NCBI GenBank assembly: GCA_964036665.1
Contig: OZ038532.1
Coordinates: forward strand, 21,851,037 to 21,915,036
Direction: 5' to 3'
From: Gordius sp. MW1
Taxonomy: Eukaryota > Nematomorpha > Gordioida > Gordea > Gordiidae
DNA: 64,000 bases
The notes under the pieces were generated by a model that was not told the origin of the DNA, searched no databases, and saw nothing but the letters and a program-made list of their open reading frames with translations. The position numbers and the translations under genes are program-made. Each line of letters opens with the position of its first letter. Position 1 is the stretch's first letter. Below, one piece after another: positions 48,871 to 60,524 of this stretch.

Positions 48871-49305
48871 GGGGTCAAATCTTCACAAATTTTTTTTCAT
48901 AAATAAAACATATTAATTCACTACCTACTAATACATTTATTTTTATTTTCTTAAATTAAAAGTTCATTAAATCTAAATACACAAATATGATGAACAATAT
49001 AAACAAATTGATATATTTGCATGCCCAACCCAAAACGACCAAAACCAAACCAAAAGCTTAATAATATTATCCACCCAAACCCTTTAGCTGTTTAATACAC
49101 CCAAACCTAAACGCCAAAGGTGCCCAAAAAAACACCCAAAACGCTTTGGGTGTTTTTTACGAAAGAAAATTCACCTAACACTGAAAATGTTGGGTGAAAA
49201 AAAACGCCAACAACTAAGCTTAGCAATATGCTGGGAAAAACCAGCCAGCCTTTTTTACAACACTAGTTGGATATAATCATATGATGATTTATATAATTTG
49301 AATAA

Positions 49306-49445
49306 TGTAGAGAGGTAATTGAGGTGCGAATTATCGTTAATTGGTATGTATTATATACGTTGGATATACACGTTTTTACTCACTTTTCTATTTTTGTATC
49401 ACTTGTAAACCTCTCTCTAGTAAATAAAGATTCTCAATCCCAACA
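49306..49445 (+). repeat. Left LTR of the Ty3/gypsy element
   Basis: Starts TGTAGAGAGGTAATTGAGG and ends TCTCAATCCCAACA. Shares nearly all of its sequence with the right LTR, which is longer (184 bp). Confidence 0.85.
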
Positions 49446-52400
49446 GTTGGCGTCGGGAACCTACGCGGAGATGCAGAAATATAAAACGACGGCTGACATC
49501 GATGTTTTTTTAACTCAATTCGAGTTATTCCTTAGAAGTAATAAGGCGGAGACAGATGAGCAAAAAGCGGCTCTATTATTAACCAACCTCGAGGGGGATG
49601 CATTCCAATTAATTCTAGAGGATTATAGACCGCAAGAGTTGACAGGGATGACATATAAGAAGCGAAAGAGCGGTTAAAGAAGTTATTCCAAAAGAACCCT
49701 TGTAGGAGAGCAAAGAGATACGAATTTTCAAAGATGCGACAAGGCCAGGGAGAGTCAATAGACGCGTACGCTAATAGACTCAAGGCCGGAGCTAACAGCT
49801 GCAACTTCGGAAACGAAGAGTTGCAAAACAGAATCGTCAACCAATTTATTATAGGATTGCGCATAGAAGCATACAGGCGAGACTACTATCAGAAGATGAT
49901 ATCAAATGGGACCGCCTACGTGAACTGGCGTTAACGGCCGAGACAATAGAAGGGGGGCTAAGCACCTTGCAGGACGGGTCCGAAGAGGCGTGGAGCGTGG
50001 TGGCGAGACGAGAAGCGTGGACTGGACCGGTCCGGATTCCCAGGTTAAACCATGCTTTAGATGTGTTAACAGTTGACGTATACATTAATAACGATTTGTT
50101 CCAATTTATCTTCGATACGGGCGCTACGGTGTCGATCATACCGGCGCGAATATGGGCGAAGGAGATCCCACGCAACAAGGAGCCCGTCCCGACGGTATAC
50201 GCGTACGGCCACGAGGAAATAAAGATCGTAGCCAAGGTGCAAGTCGATGTCCGAATGGGTAACACGAGGAAACAGCTGTCGTTATTGCTAGCAGACGTAG
50301 CGGGGCCGCCGTTGTGCGAGATCGATTGGATACAGGAGTTCGAGCCCAAAATCTGGCATCAAATACGTTGGAACTCGAGGGCTGCGGCGGAACGGTTCGC
50401 GGTCAATTACGTAGAAAGACCGAAAGACACCAAGGCCGCCATCCAGCACGTGATGAAGCGATGGGGTGGCCAGCAAGACGAACTCCCACAAGCGGTCAAG
50501 GGAATAACGGTGGAGGTGCCGTTAAAAGAGGGCATAGAGCCCGTATTTATCCCCGCTCGAAGGGTGCCGATGGCGTGGAAGAAAGAAGTAGAAGAAGAGC
50601 TGGATAAATGGGTCAAGGACGGGGTGATTGAACCAATCGATTTCTCAAGATGGGCCAGCCCAGTGGTACCCGTGAAAAAAAGCGATGGAACTCTGCGATT
50701 ATGTATAGACTACCGGTTTACGATAAATAAATACGCGCAAGGGTTGTTGTACCCGTTACCCAAAATCGACGACTTGTTAAATAAACTTGATAATGCGTGC
50801 TATTTTACGAAGCTGGACCTTACGAAAGCGTACCTACAGCTCGAATTAGGGCCAGAGACGAGCCAACGATTGACTATCTCGACGCACAAGGGCCTATTTA
50901 AAGTTAACCGGATGCCGTTCGGTTTAAATTGTGCCGCGGCCATTTTTCAAAAGACAATGGACCAAATATTAAAGGGCATGGAAGGGGTTGCGGTTTACAT
51001 CGACGATATCTTAATTGCAGAGGAGACGGAAGAAATTTACAACGACGGCTGACATCGATGTTTTTTTTAACTCAATTCGAGTTATTCCTTAGGAGTAATA
51101 AGGCGGAGACAGATGAGCAAAAAGCGGCTCTATTATTAACCAACCTCGAGGGGGATGCATTCCAATTAATTCTAGAGGATTATAGACCGCAAGAGTTGAC
51201 AGGGATGACATATGAAGAAGCGAAAGAGCGGTTAAAGAAGTTATTCCAAAAGAACCCTTGTAGGAGAGCAAAGAGATACGAATTCTCAAAGATGCGACAA
51301 GGCCAGGGAGAGTCAATAGACGCGTACGCTAATAGACTCAAGGCCGGAGCTAACAGCTGCAACTTCGGAAACGAAGAGTTGCAAAACAGAATCGTCGACC
51401 AATTTATTATAGGATTGCGCAATAGAAGCTTACAGGCGAGACTATTATCAGAAGATGATATCAAATGGGACCGCCTACGAGAACTGGCGTTAACGGCCGA
51501 GACAATAGAAGGGGGGCTAAGCACCTTGCAGGACGGGTCCGAAGAGGCGTGGAGCGTGGTGGCGAGACGAGAAGCGTGGACTGGACCGGTCCGGATTCCC
51601 AGGTTAAACCATGCTTTAGATGTGTTAACAGTTGACGTATACATTAATAACGATTTGTTCCAATTTATCTTCGATACGGGCGCTACGGTGTCGATCATAC
51701 CGGCGCGAATATGGGCGAAGGAGATCCCACGCAACAAGGAGCCCGTCCCGACGGTATACGCGTACGGCCACGAGGAAATAAAGATCGTAGCCAAGGTGCA
51801 AGTCGATGTCCGAATGGGTAACACGAGGAAACAGCTGTCGTTATTGCTAGCAGACGTAGCGGGGCCGCCGTTGTGCGAGATCGATTGGATACAGGAGTTC
51901 GAGCCCAAAATCTGGCATCAAATACGTTGGAACTCGAGGGCTGCGGCGGAACGGTTCGCGGTCAATTACGTAGAAAGACCGAAAGACACCAAGGCCGCCA
52001 TCCAGCACGTGATGAAGCGATGGGGTGGCCAGCAAGACGAACTCCCACAAGCGGTCAAGGGAATAACGGTAGAGGTGCCGTTAAAAGAGGGCATAGAGCC
52101 CGTATTTATCCCCGCTCGAAGGGTGCCGATGGCGTGGAAGAAAGAAGTAGAAGAAGAGCTGGATAAATGGGTCAAGGACGGGGTGATTGAACCAATCGAT
52201 TTCTCAAGATGGGCCAGCCCAGTGGTACCCGTGAAAAAAAGCGATGGAACTCTGCGATTATGTATAGACTACCGGTTTACGATAAATAAATACGCGCAAG
52301 GGTTGTTGTACCCGTTACCCAAAATCGACGACTTGTTAAATAAACTTGATAATGCGTGCTATTTTACGAAGCTGGACCTTACGAAAGCGTACCTACAGCT

Positions 52401-54475
52401 CGAATTAGGGCCAGAGACGAGCCAACGATTGACTATCTCGACGCACAAGGGCCTATTTAAAGTTAACCGGATGACGTTCGGTTTAAATTGTGCCGCGGCC
52501 ATTTTTCAAAAGACAATGGACCAAATATTAGGAGGCATGGAAGGGGTTGCGGTTTACATCGACGATATCTTAATTGCAGAGGAGACGGAAGAAATTTACA
52601 ACGACGGCTGACATCGATGTTTTTTTTAACTCAATTCGAGTTATTCCTTAGGAGTAATAAGGCGGAGACAGATGAGCAAAAAGCGGCTCTATTATTAACC
52701 AACCTCGAGGGGGATGCATTCCAATTAATTCTAGAGGATTATAGACCGCAAGAGTTGACAGGGATGACATATGAAGAAGCGAAAGAGCGGTTAAAGAAGT
52801 TATTCCAAAAGAACCCTTGTAGGAGAGCAAAGAGATACGAATTCTCAAAGATGCGACAAGGCCAGGGAGAGTCAATAGACGCGTACGCTAATAGACTCAA
52901 GGCCGGAGCTAACAGCTGCAACTTCGGAAACGAAGAGTTGCAAAACAGAATCGTCGACCAATTTATTATAGGATTGCGCAATAGAAGCTTACAGGCGAGA
53001 CTATTATCAGAAGATGATATCAAATGGGACCGCCTACGAGAACTGGCGTTAACGGCCGAGACAATAGAAGGGGGGCTAAGCACCTTGCAGGACGGGTCCG
53101 AAGAGGCGTGGAGCGTGGTGGCGAGACGAGAAGCGTGGACTGGACCGGTCCGGATTCCCAGGTTAAACCATGCTTTAGATGTGTTAACAGTTGACGTATA
53201 CATTAATAACGATTTGTTCCAATTTATCGGAGGATCCGGGGCTGCGGCAATTAAAAGAGTGGATTAGGGGTAAACAAAATACAATGGTCACGTGTGGGCT
53301 AAGACGCACCTACGAAAAAAACCTGCCGTTACATGAAGCCAAAAGCATAATATATTACAAAGGGGGACGAATATTAATTCCGGCGAAGTTACGAGGAGTG
53401 GTACTCCAAAGTACATAGAGGCCACGTAGGTATCAAGCGAATGCAAGAAGTGGCGCGGCAGTATATATGGTGGCCGACTCTTGACGATGACTTATTGAGC
53501 GTAGCGAAAGGGTGCCGGAGTTGCAATTACACGGCTGCGGCGGCGAAGAGGGCACCATTGATAGAATGTCAACCTAGCCATAAACCATGGGTTCAAGTAC
53601 ATGTCGATATCATGGGTCCTCTCAAGGGTAAGTCATACCTCGTGATGGTGGACAATAGCTCGAAATGGGTAGAGGTGTTTAAATTAGAAGACACCACGGC
53701 GGCAACCGTTATAAAAAAAACTGGCCGAAACGTTCGCTAGATTTGGAAATCCACCTTGGTTAATATCAGATAACGGCCCACAATTCAAAGGGCGGGAGTT
53801 ACAGAACTTTTGCAAGTCGAGGGGAATTAATCAACGATGGACAGCTCCTTACCATCCGGCGTCGAACGGGTTGGCAGAAAGATACGTACGATTAATTAAA
53901 GAAGCCATCGTTAGGAACGAGTCGGAAGTAGGGCTGAGTAGATTTTTGGAAAACTACAGATCTACAAAACACCCCGCAACCAATAAAAGCCCGGCAGAGA
54001 TGATGCTGAAAAGAAGGATGCGAACCGCATGGGAGGTTTTGAGGGAAACCGTACCACAACAATGGGTAGAGACCGGGAACCCGCGGACGTTCAACGTAGG
54101 AGACTTGGTTTGGGTGCGCATGTTTCTGGGTCCAAGCAAATGGGTAGAAGGCACGATAAAAGCCAAGCATGGTAGTCGGTCCTACGATGTATGGGCACAG
54201 GGAAGAAATCACCACCGACAAGTGGATCAAGTAAGGAAACGGAAAATCCTGAATTGGACCACTCTGGGACAAGAGAACGGGTGCCACAAAGAATATCATC
54301 AGAAAGGGAAGAGGGAACAAGCGCTCCAAGAGAACAAATAAAAAACAGGGGAACAAGTACCACAAGAGATCAAATGCAAAACCAGTCAGGAACGCCTAGA
54401 GAAGTACCTAGATACCCGCAGCCAAGTCGAAAACCGCCAGCATTCCTTAAGGATTTTGTATGTGAAAAGGGGGAC

Positions 54476-54659
54476 TGTAGAGAGGTAATTGAGGTGCGAA
54501 GTGCCTCAGGGGATATGTTGTTTACCGTTGTGTTGTCAATCTAATTATCGTTAATTGGTATGTTTTATATACGTTGGATATACACGTTTTTACTCACTTT
54601 TCTATTTTTGTATCACTTGTAAACCTCTCTCTAGTAAATAAAGATTCTCAATCCCAACA
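54476..54659 (+). repeat. Right LTR of the Ty3/gypsy element
   Basis: Starts TGTAGAGAGG after a purine tract and ends CCCAACA, followed by AATAA. Contains AATAAA near its end, the likely polyadenylation signal of the family. Confidence 0.85.
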
Positions 54660-54664
54660 AATAA

Positions 54665-55420
54665 ACTTATTATTAAAGTGGCGCTGCGAGTGAAATGGAC
54701 AACATAGGAATACCTAGTTATAAGGTAGGGGATAATATTAATACATATATGTTTACACTAGATAACATATTTGAGACAAAACATGTACCCAAAGAAACAG
54801 AAACTAAAATTATCTTGGGTTATATGGGACAGAGAAACATGGAATTACTTATAACTTCGTGTATCCAGAGAATATATTTTCATTGAATATGAAAATTTGA
54901 TCAAATTAATAAAAAAGGTATTCCAAACAAAATGTACTATATTTCAAGCAAGATTAAATTTTATGCGATGCATAAAAAAGGAGTTACCAGGAAAGGTTTA
55001 TACCTCAGCTACATGAAAGATGTACTGAACTACATGCCATAACCGGTTCACTTGTTCAATGGTGTTGGACAAATAAAGAACAAAAGATTTTTGACGAAGT
55101 AAGAAATCTTTTATCAACTACGGATACAGTGGTGCCATATTCCTTGAACTTGCCGCTAATATTATCCGCAGATGCATCTGAATCGGGCCTAGGAGCCACA
55201 TTAACTCATGTATTCCCTGATGGTTGCGAAAAACCCATAGCTTACGCTTTCCGCATTCTAAGTGTATCTGAAAAAAGATATTCAACTATTGATCGGGAAG
55301 CGAGAGCGATCGTGTATGGCGTTGAGAAGTTTAATCAATATATACCTGGACGTCAGTTCACCTTGATGACTGATCACAAACCACTGGAAAGAGTATTTGG
55401 GAAACATCGTGGTCACTAGT
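54665..55420 (+). mobile_element. Older Ty3/gypsy fossil (gag and RNase H parts)
   Basis: After the younger element the older sequence resumes with TGGCGCTGCGAGTG, a possible primer-binding region. A gag-like frame (MDNIGIPSYKVGDNINTYMF) and an RNase H part (LSADASESGLGATLTH, then FTLMTDHKPLERVFG) follow. DNA left of the giant hAT (up to 44739) and between it and the younger element (49266-49305) probably belongs to this fossil's LTR. It is old, largely lost and broken. Confidence 0.6.
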
Positions 55421-56500
55421 CCCATGGGAATACGGTCTCTTTTTAAAGTAGGATTTTACATGCATAGACCTATTTGCCCCATCTAATCTTAATTATGACC
55501 CCATAGCCCTCGCTGAAGAATGCAAGCTCCAAAAATACAAGGCCCTCTTGGACTCTAGTATTTTTATCCCAACAGTTTCCTCCTGTCCAGGATCCTATGG
55601 AAAAATGGCGTTGGCTTTATTCAAAGAAATAGGCAGGCACTAAATATTCCCCCGCATTTTTATTGAAACAATCAATAGCTATCTTAATTGCAAAATTTAA
55701 TTTCAAATCTTTTTAGGATTCCTGGCCTCTTCTAAAAGAGAAAGATGAAGATTTACTCATATAATGTTTTTTTAAACATCATTATTATATAATTGTACCA
55801 TTTAATATTATGTTTAGATATATATCAATAAACTAATATATTATTAAAAAAAAAATTTAAATATTTGTTTTCGTGTAATTGATTACACATACGATTATTT
55901 TATCGGAAATTAAAAAATGATAAGTGTGCATTAAAAATAGAGTTTCAAAATTAATTATCAAATTAGGATATCCGCGCAATATGATGAGAACTTATTACAT
56001 AAGATATAAAAACGCTAGTCTCAAAAGGGATATATTGTTAATGTACAAAACTCTATTCTACAATTACAACATAATAAATGTAACCATTTAATACTTAGCC
56101 ATATGCGACAAACAATTTAAGATTTCTACAAATGAAAGCTATATGAACTCTTTAATTTAGTAGTGAATTAATTTTTTTTATGGTTAAAAAGTTTATTTCA
56201 CTCAGATGTTTTAAATAAAGAGCCTGAAGTACAAAACTTACTTGCTGGGTGTGTTAGGAAAGTCACTAAGGAAGAAAATTGTGAAATCGACGCATAATGA
56301 AATTGATCATTCAAAATAACCTTTATTGTCAATTTTTAATTCAAATGATCTTGAAAATCAATTTTTTGCTTAAATAGATCGGCACAAATTAGGTGCCGTC
56401 AAAAAGTAACCAACGGGAATTTTTTTAAAAATACAAAGAAACAATATATTTTTCATTTAAAAATTTTAAGTGCAAAATCTCAATTAGTAGCGACATTTTG
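55421..56500. other. Decayed repeat DNA, shares sequence with the foldback spacer
   Basis: About 130 bp near 55632-55765 (TAAATATTCCCCCGCA, AAAATTTAATTTCAAAT, CCTGGCCTCTTCTAAAAGAG) resembles 46876-46985 in the spacer of the giant foldback hAT. The remainder is AT-rich with no supported gene. It may include the 5' part of the hAT transposase relic that follows. Confidence 0.45.
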
Positions 56501-58120
56501 ACGGCTAAAATTCTTTGGCCTACATTGCAATTACATTTCATTAAGTAAGTGACGATTGGAATCTACTCAATTTCCTGATTTAGCAAAATTTGGTTACCCA
56601 CATGGCGCCAAAGGCCTTAAGGATCTCATTATCGAATCTTTGAAAGAATTTGGCTTGGAAAAGTTATTGGCTATAACACATAACAATAGATCTAACATAG
56701 TTTTAGGGTCAATTTAAATGGAAAAGCCTTAGATAATAAGCATTCCAAGTGGTTAAATAGTGTGGGATGTATGGCCCACGTTCTGAATCTAATTAAGGAG
56801 GGTATTAAATATCTGGCACCTCACTTAACAAAAATCGAAACTTTTTTTATCAAATTTCTCAGATCGCCCAAATAAATGCAACTACATGTAGTTACATGGA
56901 ATAAGATTCCCTTTTATGTCATTATAAGGTGGAATAGAAAATCGTAAATGTTAAAGAGTGTGAACAATGTAAACTATTAATTTGTTTACTTAATGTTTTT
57001 AGAATACATGGGCTATCAGTCATCTTTTAAATACCCACAACGACCCTTGTCATTTAACCAATTATGAGTTTGTTACATTAATGGAAATTGTTTTCTAAAG
57101 CCATTTAATGGATATTGTTTTCTAAAGCCATTTATTGAAATGACAACCGGGCTTTCATCTCACATAAGTACCGTCGGGATTGTTATAGTGTTTTTTAAGA
57201 TCGAGAAAATCTTGATTAAATTTGTGGAGAAGGGACCATGCTATTAGAGGTCTCAGAGAAAATGTTTAAAAAAAGTGCCATTTGTAGAGTAAAGTGATCA
57301 ATTTGGAGAAACATATAATTCGTACAACCCTGATATAAATAATAATCAAGATCATGCAAGCGTTTCTTTGTCGTCTCTGATGTCCGCATTCATATTGATT
57401 ATTTTGAAAGGTAAAATTTGAAATTGCATACTTATATAATTTGCATAGGGCGGCTAAATTAAAGCTAGATCAAGAAGGGGAATTAATAGATTTTTTTCGT
57501 GAAAAGCTGGCAAATTCTGACATGAATTTTTTTGATTGGTGGAAACCATATTCCACAATATATCTAACCCTTTCAAAAATAGCATAAGACTATTTGTAGT
57601 GTTTCGATCTCGTCTCGGTCTCGAAAACAAAATCTCGTCTCGTCTCAGGAGCGATTATGAAAATCTCGTCTCGGTCTAGAGAAATCTTGGTCGCGTCTCG
57701 TCTCGACTTCTTAAAAAAAAAATATTTACGGAATAAAAATTTCTCCTGTTTTAGGCAAATTTTTATATTTTTTGAAAAAATTTAATACAAAAACTTTTTA
57801 AAGATTTAGCGGGACACGACATTTCACTGACAATATAAAGATATGGATTAATTTATAAAAGTAACATTTTCTATAAAAAGTGCAGACGTTCAAGCAAATT
57901 ATAACGTTTGTATTAAATTCATGTGTCTGTCAACTATAAATAGACTTAGAAAATTATAAGTTCGCTTATCGTTGCTTAGTTGCATAATTGAGCAATTTGA
58001 GACCCTTTTAACCCTTGCTAAAGCTTCAAAGTTGATATTACCAATATCAATTATAGCCCATAGTGTTGATTGCATGTTTACTATAGCGCTATAAACCACA
58101 AAGTGCGAGTGACTTTTAAT

Positions 58121-60524
58121 CAGAGCTGTTAATCGCACCTAAAAAACCGGTGCGGCACTCGCACCCGCACTTTGAGAAAATTCGGTGCGCGCACTCGCAC
58201 CCGCACCAATTTTAACAGAGGTGCACGCACTCGCACCGCAAACACGGTGCGCGCACTCGCACCCATAATTTTTTACACTCTATCTAAATTCTAAATATAT
58301 TACACTGTTCACTTAAAAACTTTTATTATGCCGATTTATTATCTTCTTCTTCTTTATCAATTCGTAGGTCCCACATTCGTGGTTTTTTTATCAGTTTCTT
58401 CCATCTAGATCGTGTTAGAGCCATATTGGGATCGATCTTCTTATTGAGCATAACTTTGTCCACTTGTCCTTTCCAGGTACCACGAGGTCGACCTCTTCCT
58501 CTTTTTCCCGGCACTTCCATGTCTAGTACTATTCGATTGACGTCACTCGCATTTCTTCTCAAGATATGCCCATACCATCTTAGCCGATTTTCGTTAATAT
58601 AGTCGGCTATTGGCTGAATACCCATTTTTTCTCTAAGACTTTCAGTCGTCATATGGTCCAACTTTGTGTATCCCAAGCTCCAGCGTATCATTCTCATTTC
58701 CGTCGCTTGTAATAGTTTTCTTGGGTCGCGTTCAAGGCCCATGTTTCACTTTCGTAGAGTAACACCGGTCTTAAGATAGATTTGTAAGCTTTACTCTTCA
58801 ACCATATTGGCATCTTCTTGTCACACATTACACCGGATATGCTACGCCATTTTAACCATCCCTTCTGAATTCTTGCATTAACTTTTTTCGCGCAACCTCC
58901 CTCTTGATGTAGCATCGAGCCGAGGTACGTAAACTTGTCAACTCTTGGGAATTTCAATTGTTCATTCATCGATTGTGTGCCTTCTGCGTTCATCTCCATG
59001 TATACCGTCTTTCGGTCATTGACTTTGGGCCCATATCTAGCCAAACGTTTCGACCACTTATCGGCTTCTTCAATACGATATCCTTCTTTTCCTCGCATAA
59101 TACTATATCATCGGCATATAGCATACACCAAGGGGATGGGTTCTATAAGTCCCTCGTTATCGTTTCTATAATAACGTTAAATAGAAACGGACTTAGGACA
59201 GAACCTTGGTGTATACCAAATTGACCTGAAAGGACTTAGACTCTCCAACTGTCGTTCGAACGCACGATGTTGAGGCTTCATAGATGTTTTTGATTAGCCG
59301 TACATATGCATCCGAGATGCTCTGTCTTCTCAAGCACCACCAAATCAATTCGCGGGGAACCGTGTCATATGCTTTCTCCAAGTCTATGAAGACCTTGTGT
59401 AGTCCTTTTTTTCCCTCCATACTTGTCCATAACTTGTCTTAGCGCAAAGATCGGGTCGATTGTGGATTTACCGGCCACAAAACCAAATTGGTTAGTCGAT
59501 ATGTCCACCTCCGTCTTCAACCTTGCTACTAAGATTCTTTCCATCAGTTTCAAGGAGTTATGCCGATTTATTATAATTATAAAAATAATAAAGATACAGA
59601 AAAAACAATTAAAATAGCATTTTATTGACATTCATTATTAAAAGCATTTCGAGGTGACTATCTATCAGGCTACCCCTTCTGTCGCTTAAAATCGCCTTAG
59701 CTTTGCTGAAGAGGCGTTGCACCGAAGCACTCGAAGGAATCGGAGTGTTTTCTTATATATAATTTTTTTAACGAAGAAAATTGTTTAAAAAATATGCTTA
59801 GTAACAAGACAAATTATAATAATTTATTTATAATATTTGATGTACAATTCAATTATAAATAGCAAAGTATTTTAGCATGAAAGAGCAACCATAGAAATTA
59901 ATATTTAAAAATATATTTTGTAACAAAATTATTATGTGATTAAACTTACGATAGCGATGAGAAGTTTAAAAGTGTTGGAAATGAAATATCAAGATAGTAA
60001 CGGCGGGTAAAAGTTTTCCAAAAAACACTGAATAGAAATATTACAATATTGGTAATTATTTATCCTAATTACCTGTCTGTTTTTGTTTTTCTAATTATAC
60101 TTCAACTTCTATAGCATAGCAATATTAATTATGATACACCAAAACGTTTTAAGCAATAATTGATAAAGTAAATATGCGAATAATATAAAATATGGCGGAT
60201 ATATTAATTAATTATATTCTCTATCGATGTTAATGAAATTTCCCGCCTTGTTATCTCCTCCGCCAGACATAAATGTATCTTTGATGTTGTTTCACTATAA
60301 TGTTAATTTGTGAGATATGCTATGCGCTATATATAAGATAATGTCAAATATATTAATTGTAAAATTCATAATGTGCGCAAAATAGGAGCGCAATTTTGCA
60401 CGCGCACCGAGTGAATAAGGTGCGCGCACCCGCACTCGCTCTTGGTTTTAAAAAAGTGCGCGCACCAGCACGTCGCACGGCAAAACCGGTGCGCGCATTT
60501 GGTGCGCGCTCCTTAACAGCTCTG
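58121..60524. mobile_element. Non-autonomous hAT, GTGCGCGCAC family, 8-bp TSD
   Basis: CTTTTAAT flanks both ends (58113-58120 and 60525-60532). Termini are CAGAGCTGTTAATCGC and, read inward, CAGAGCTGTTAAGGAGCG. About 150 bp at each end consists of GGTGCGCGCACTCGCACCC-type repeats. Without the LINE inside it would be about 1.2 kb. No transposase. Confidence 0.9.
58343..59557 (-). mobile_element. 5'-truncated LINE (RTE-like), 17-bp TSD
   Basis: TTATGCCGATTTATTAT flanks the insert (58326-58342 and 59558-59574). On the minus strand the piece starts inside reverse transcriptase: LMERILVARL, QFGFVAGKST, IDLEKAYDTVPRE, then a YADDIVL box in another frame, and a C-terminal LGYTKLDHMTTESLREK...RLRWYGHILRR and PGKRGRGRPRGTW. 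The 3' end is a short GAA-type repeat, not poly(A), as in RTE-group elements. There are at least two frame changes. The YADD frame and the flanking frames are adjacent, so the decay is modest. Confidence 0.85.

Larger units (their letters stand above)
44740..49265. mobile_element. Giant 4.5-kb foldback hAT with inverted minisatellites, 8-bp TSD
   Basis: GTTGGATA flanks both sides (44732-44739 and 49266-49273). Termini are TAGTGTTGTAAAAAA and TTTTTTACAACACTA. The arms are built as inverted copies: about 390 bp of GGGTGTTTTTT / CCAAAGCGTTTTGGG sequence (44760-45130 against 48880-49250), then a G/C-rich minisatellite (45130-46745 against 48050-48870). A spacer of about 1.3 kb (46750-48040) is AT-rich and holds a ~125-bp tandem repeat. 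No transposase. It is inserted in the LTR region of an older Ty3/gypsy fossil. Confidence 0.9.
49306..54659 (+). mobile_element. Ty3/gypsy LTR retrotransposon, young but broken
   Basis: Related LTRs lie at 49306-49445 and 54476-54659 (TGTAGAGAGG...CCCAACA), with a matching 5-bp AATAA on the outer sides. A purine-rich tract (GTGAAAAGGGGGA) precedes the right LTR. Parts in order are gag-like, retroviral-type protease, reverse transcriptase, then zinc-binding and core integrase. The gag-to-RT part occurs about two and a half times in tandem (period near 1.56 kb), with copies nearly identical, so the rearrangement is recent. The element as a whole is broken, with several breaks. It sits inside an older Ty3/gypsy fossil. 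Confidence 0.9.

Noticed and set aside
49532-54363. Minus-strand ORFs of 65-240 codons
   Set aside because: All are antisense shadows of the Ty3/gypsy coding region and repeat with its tandem structure.
58935-59224. Plus-strand ORFs of 78-88 codons
   Set aside because: Antisense of the LINE reverse transcriptase fragment.
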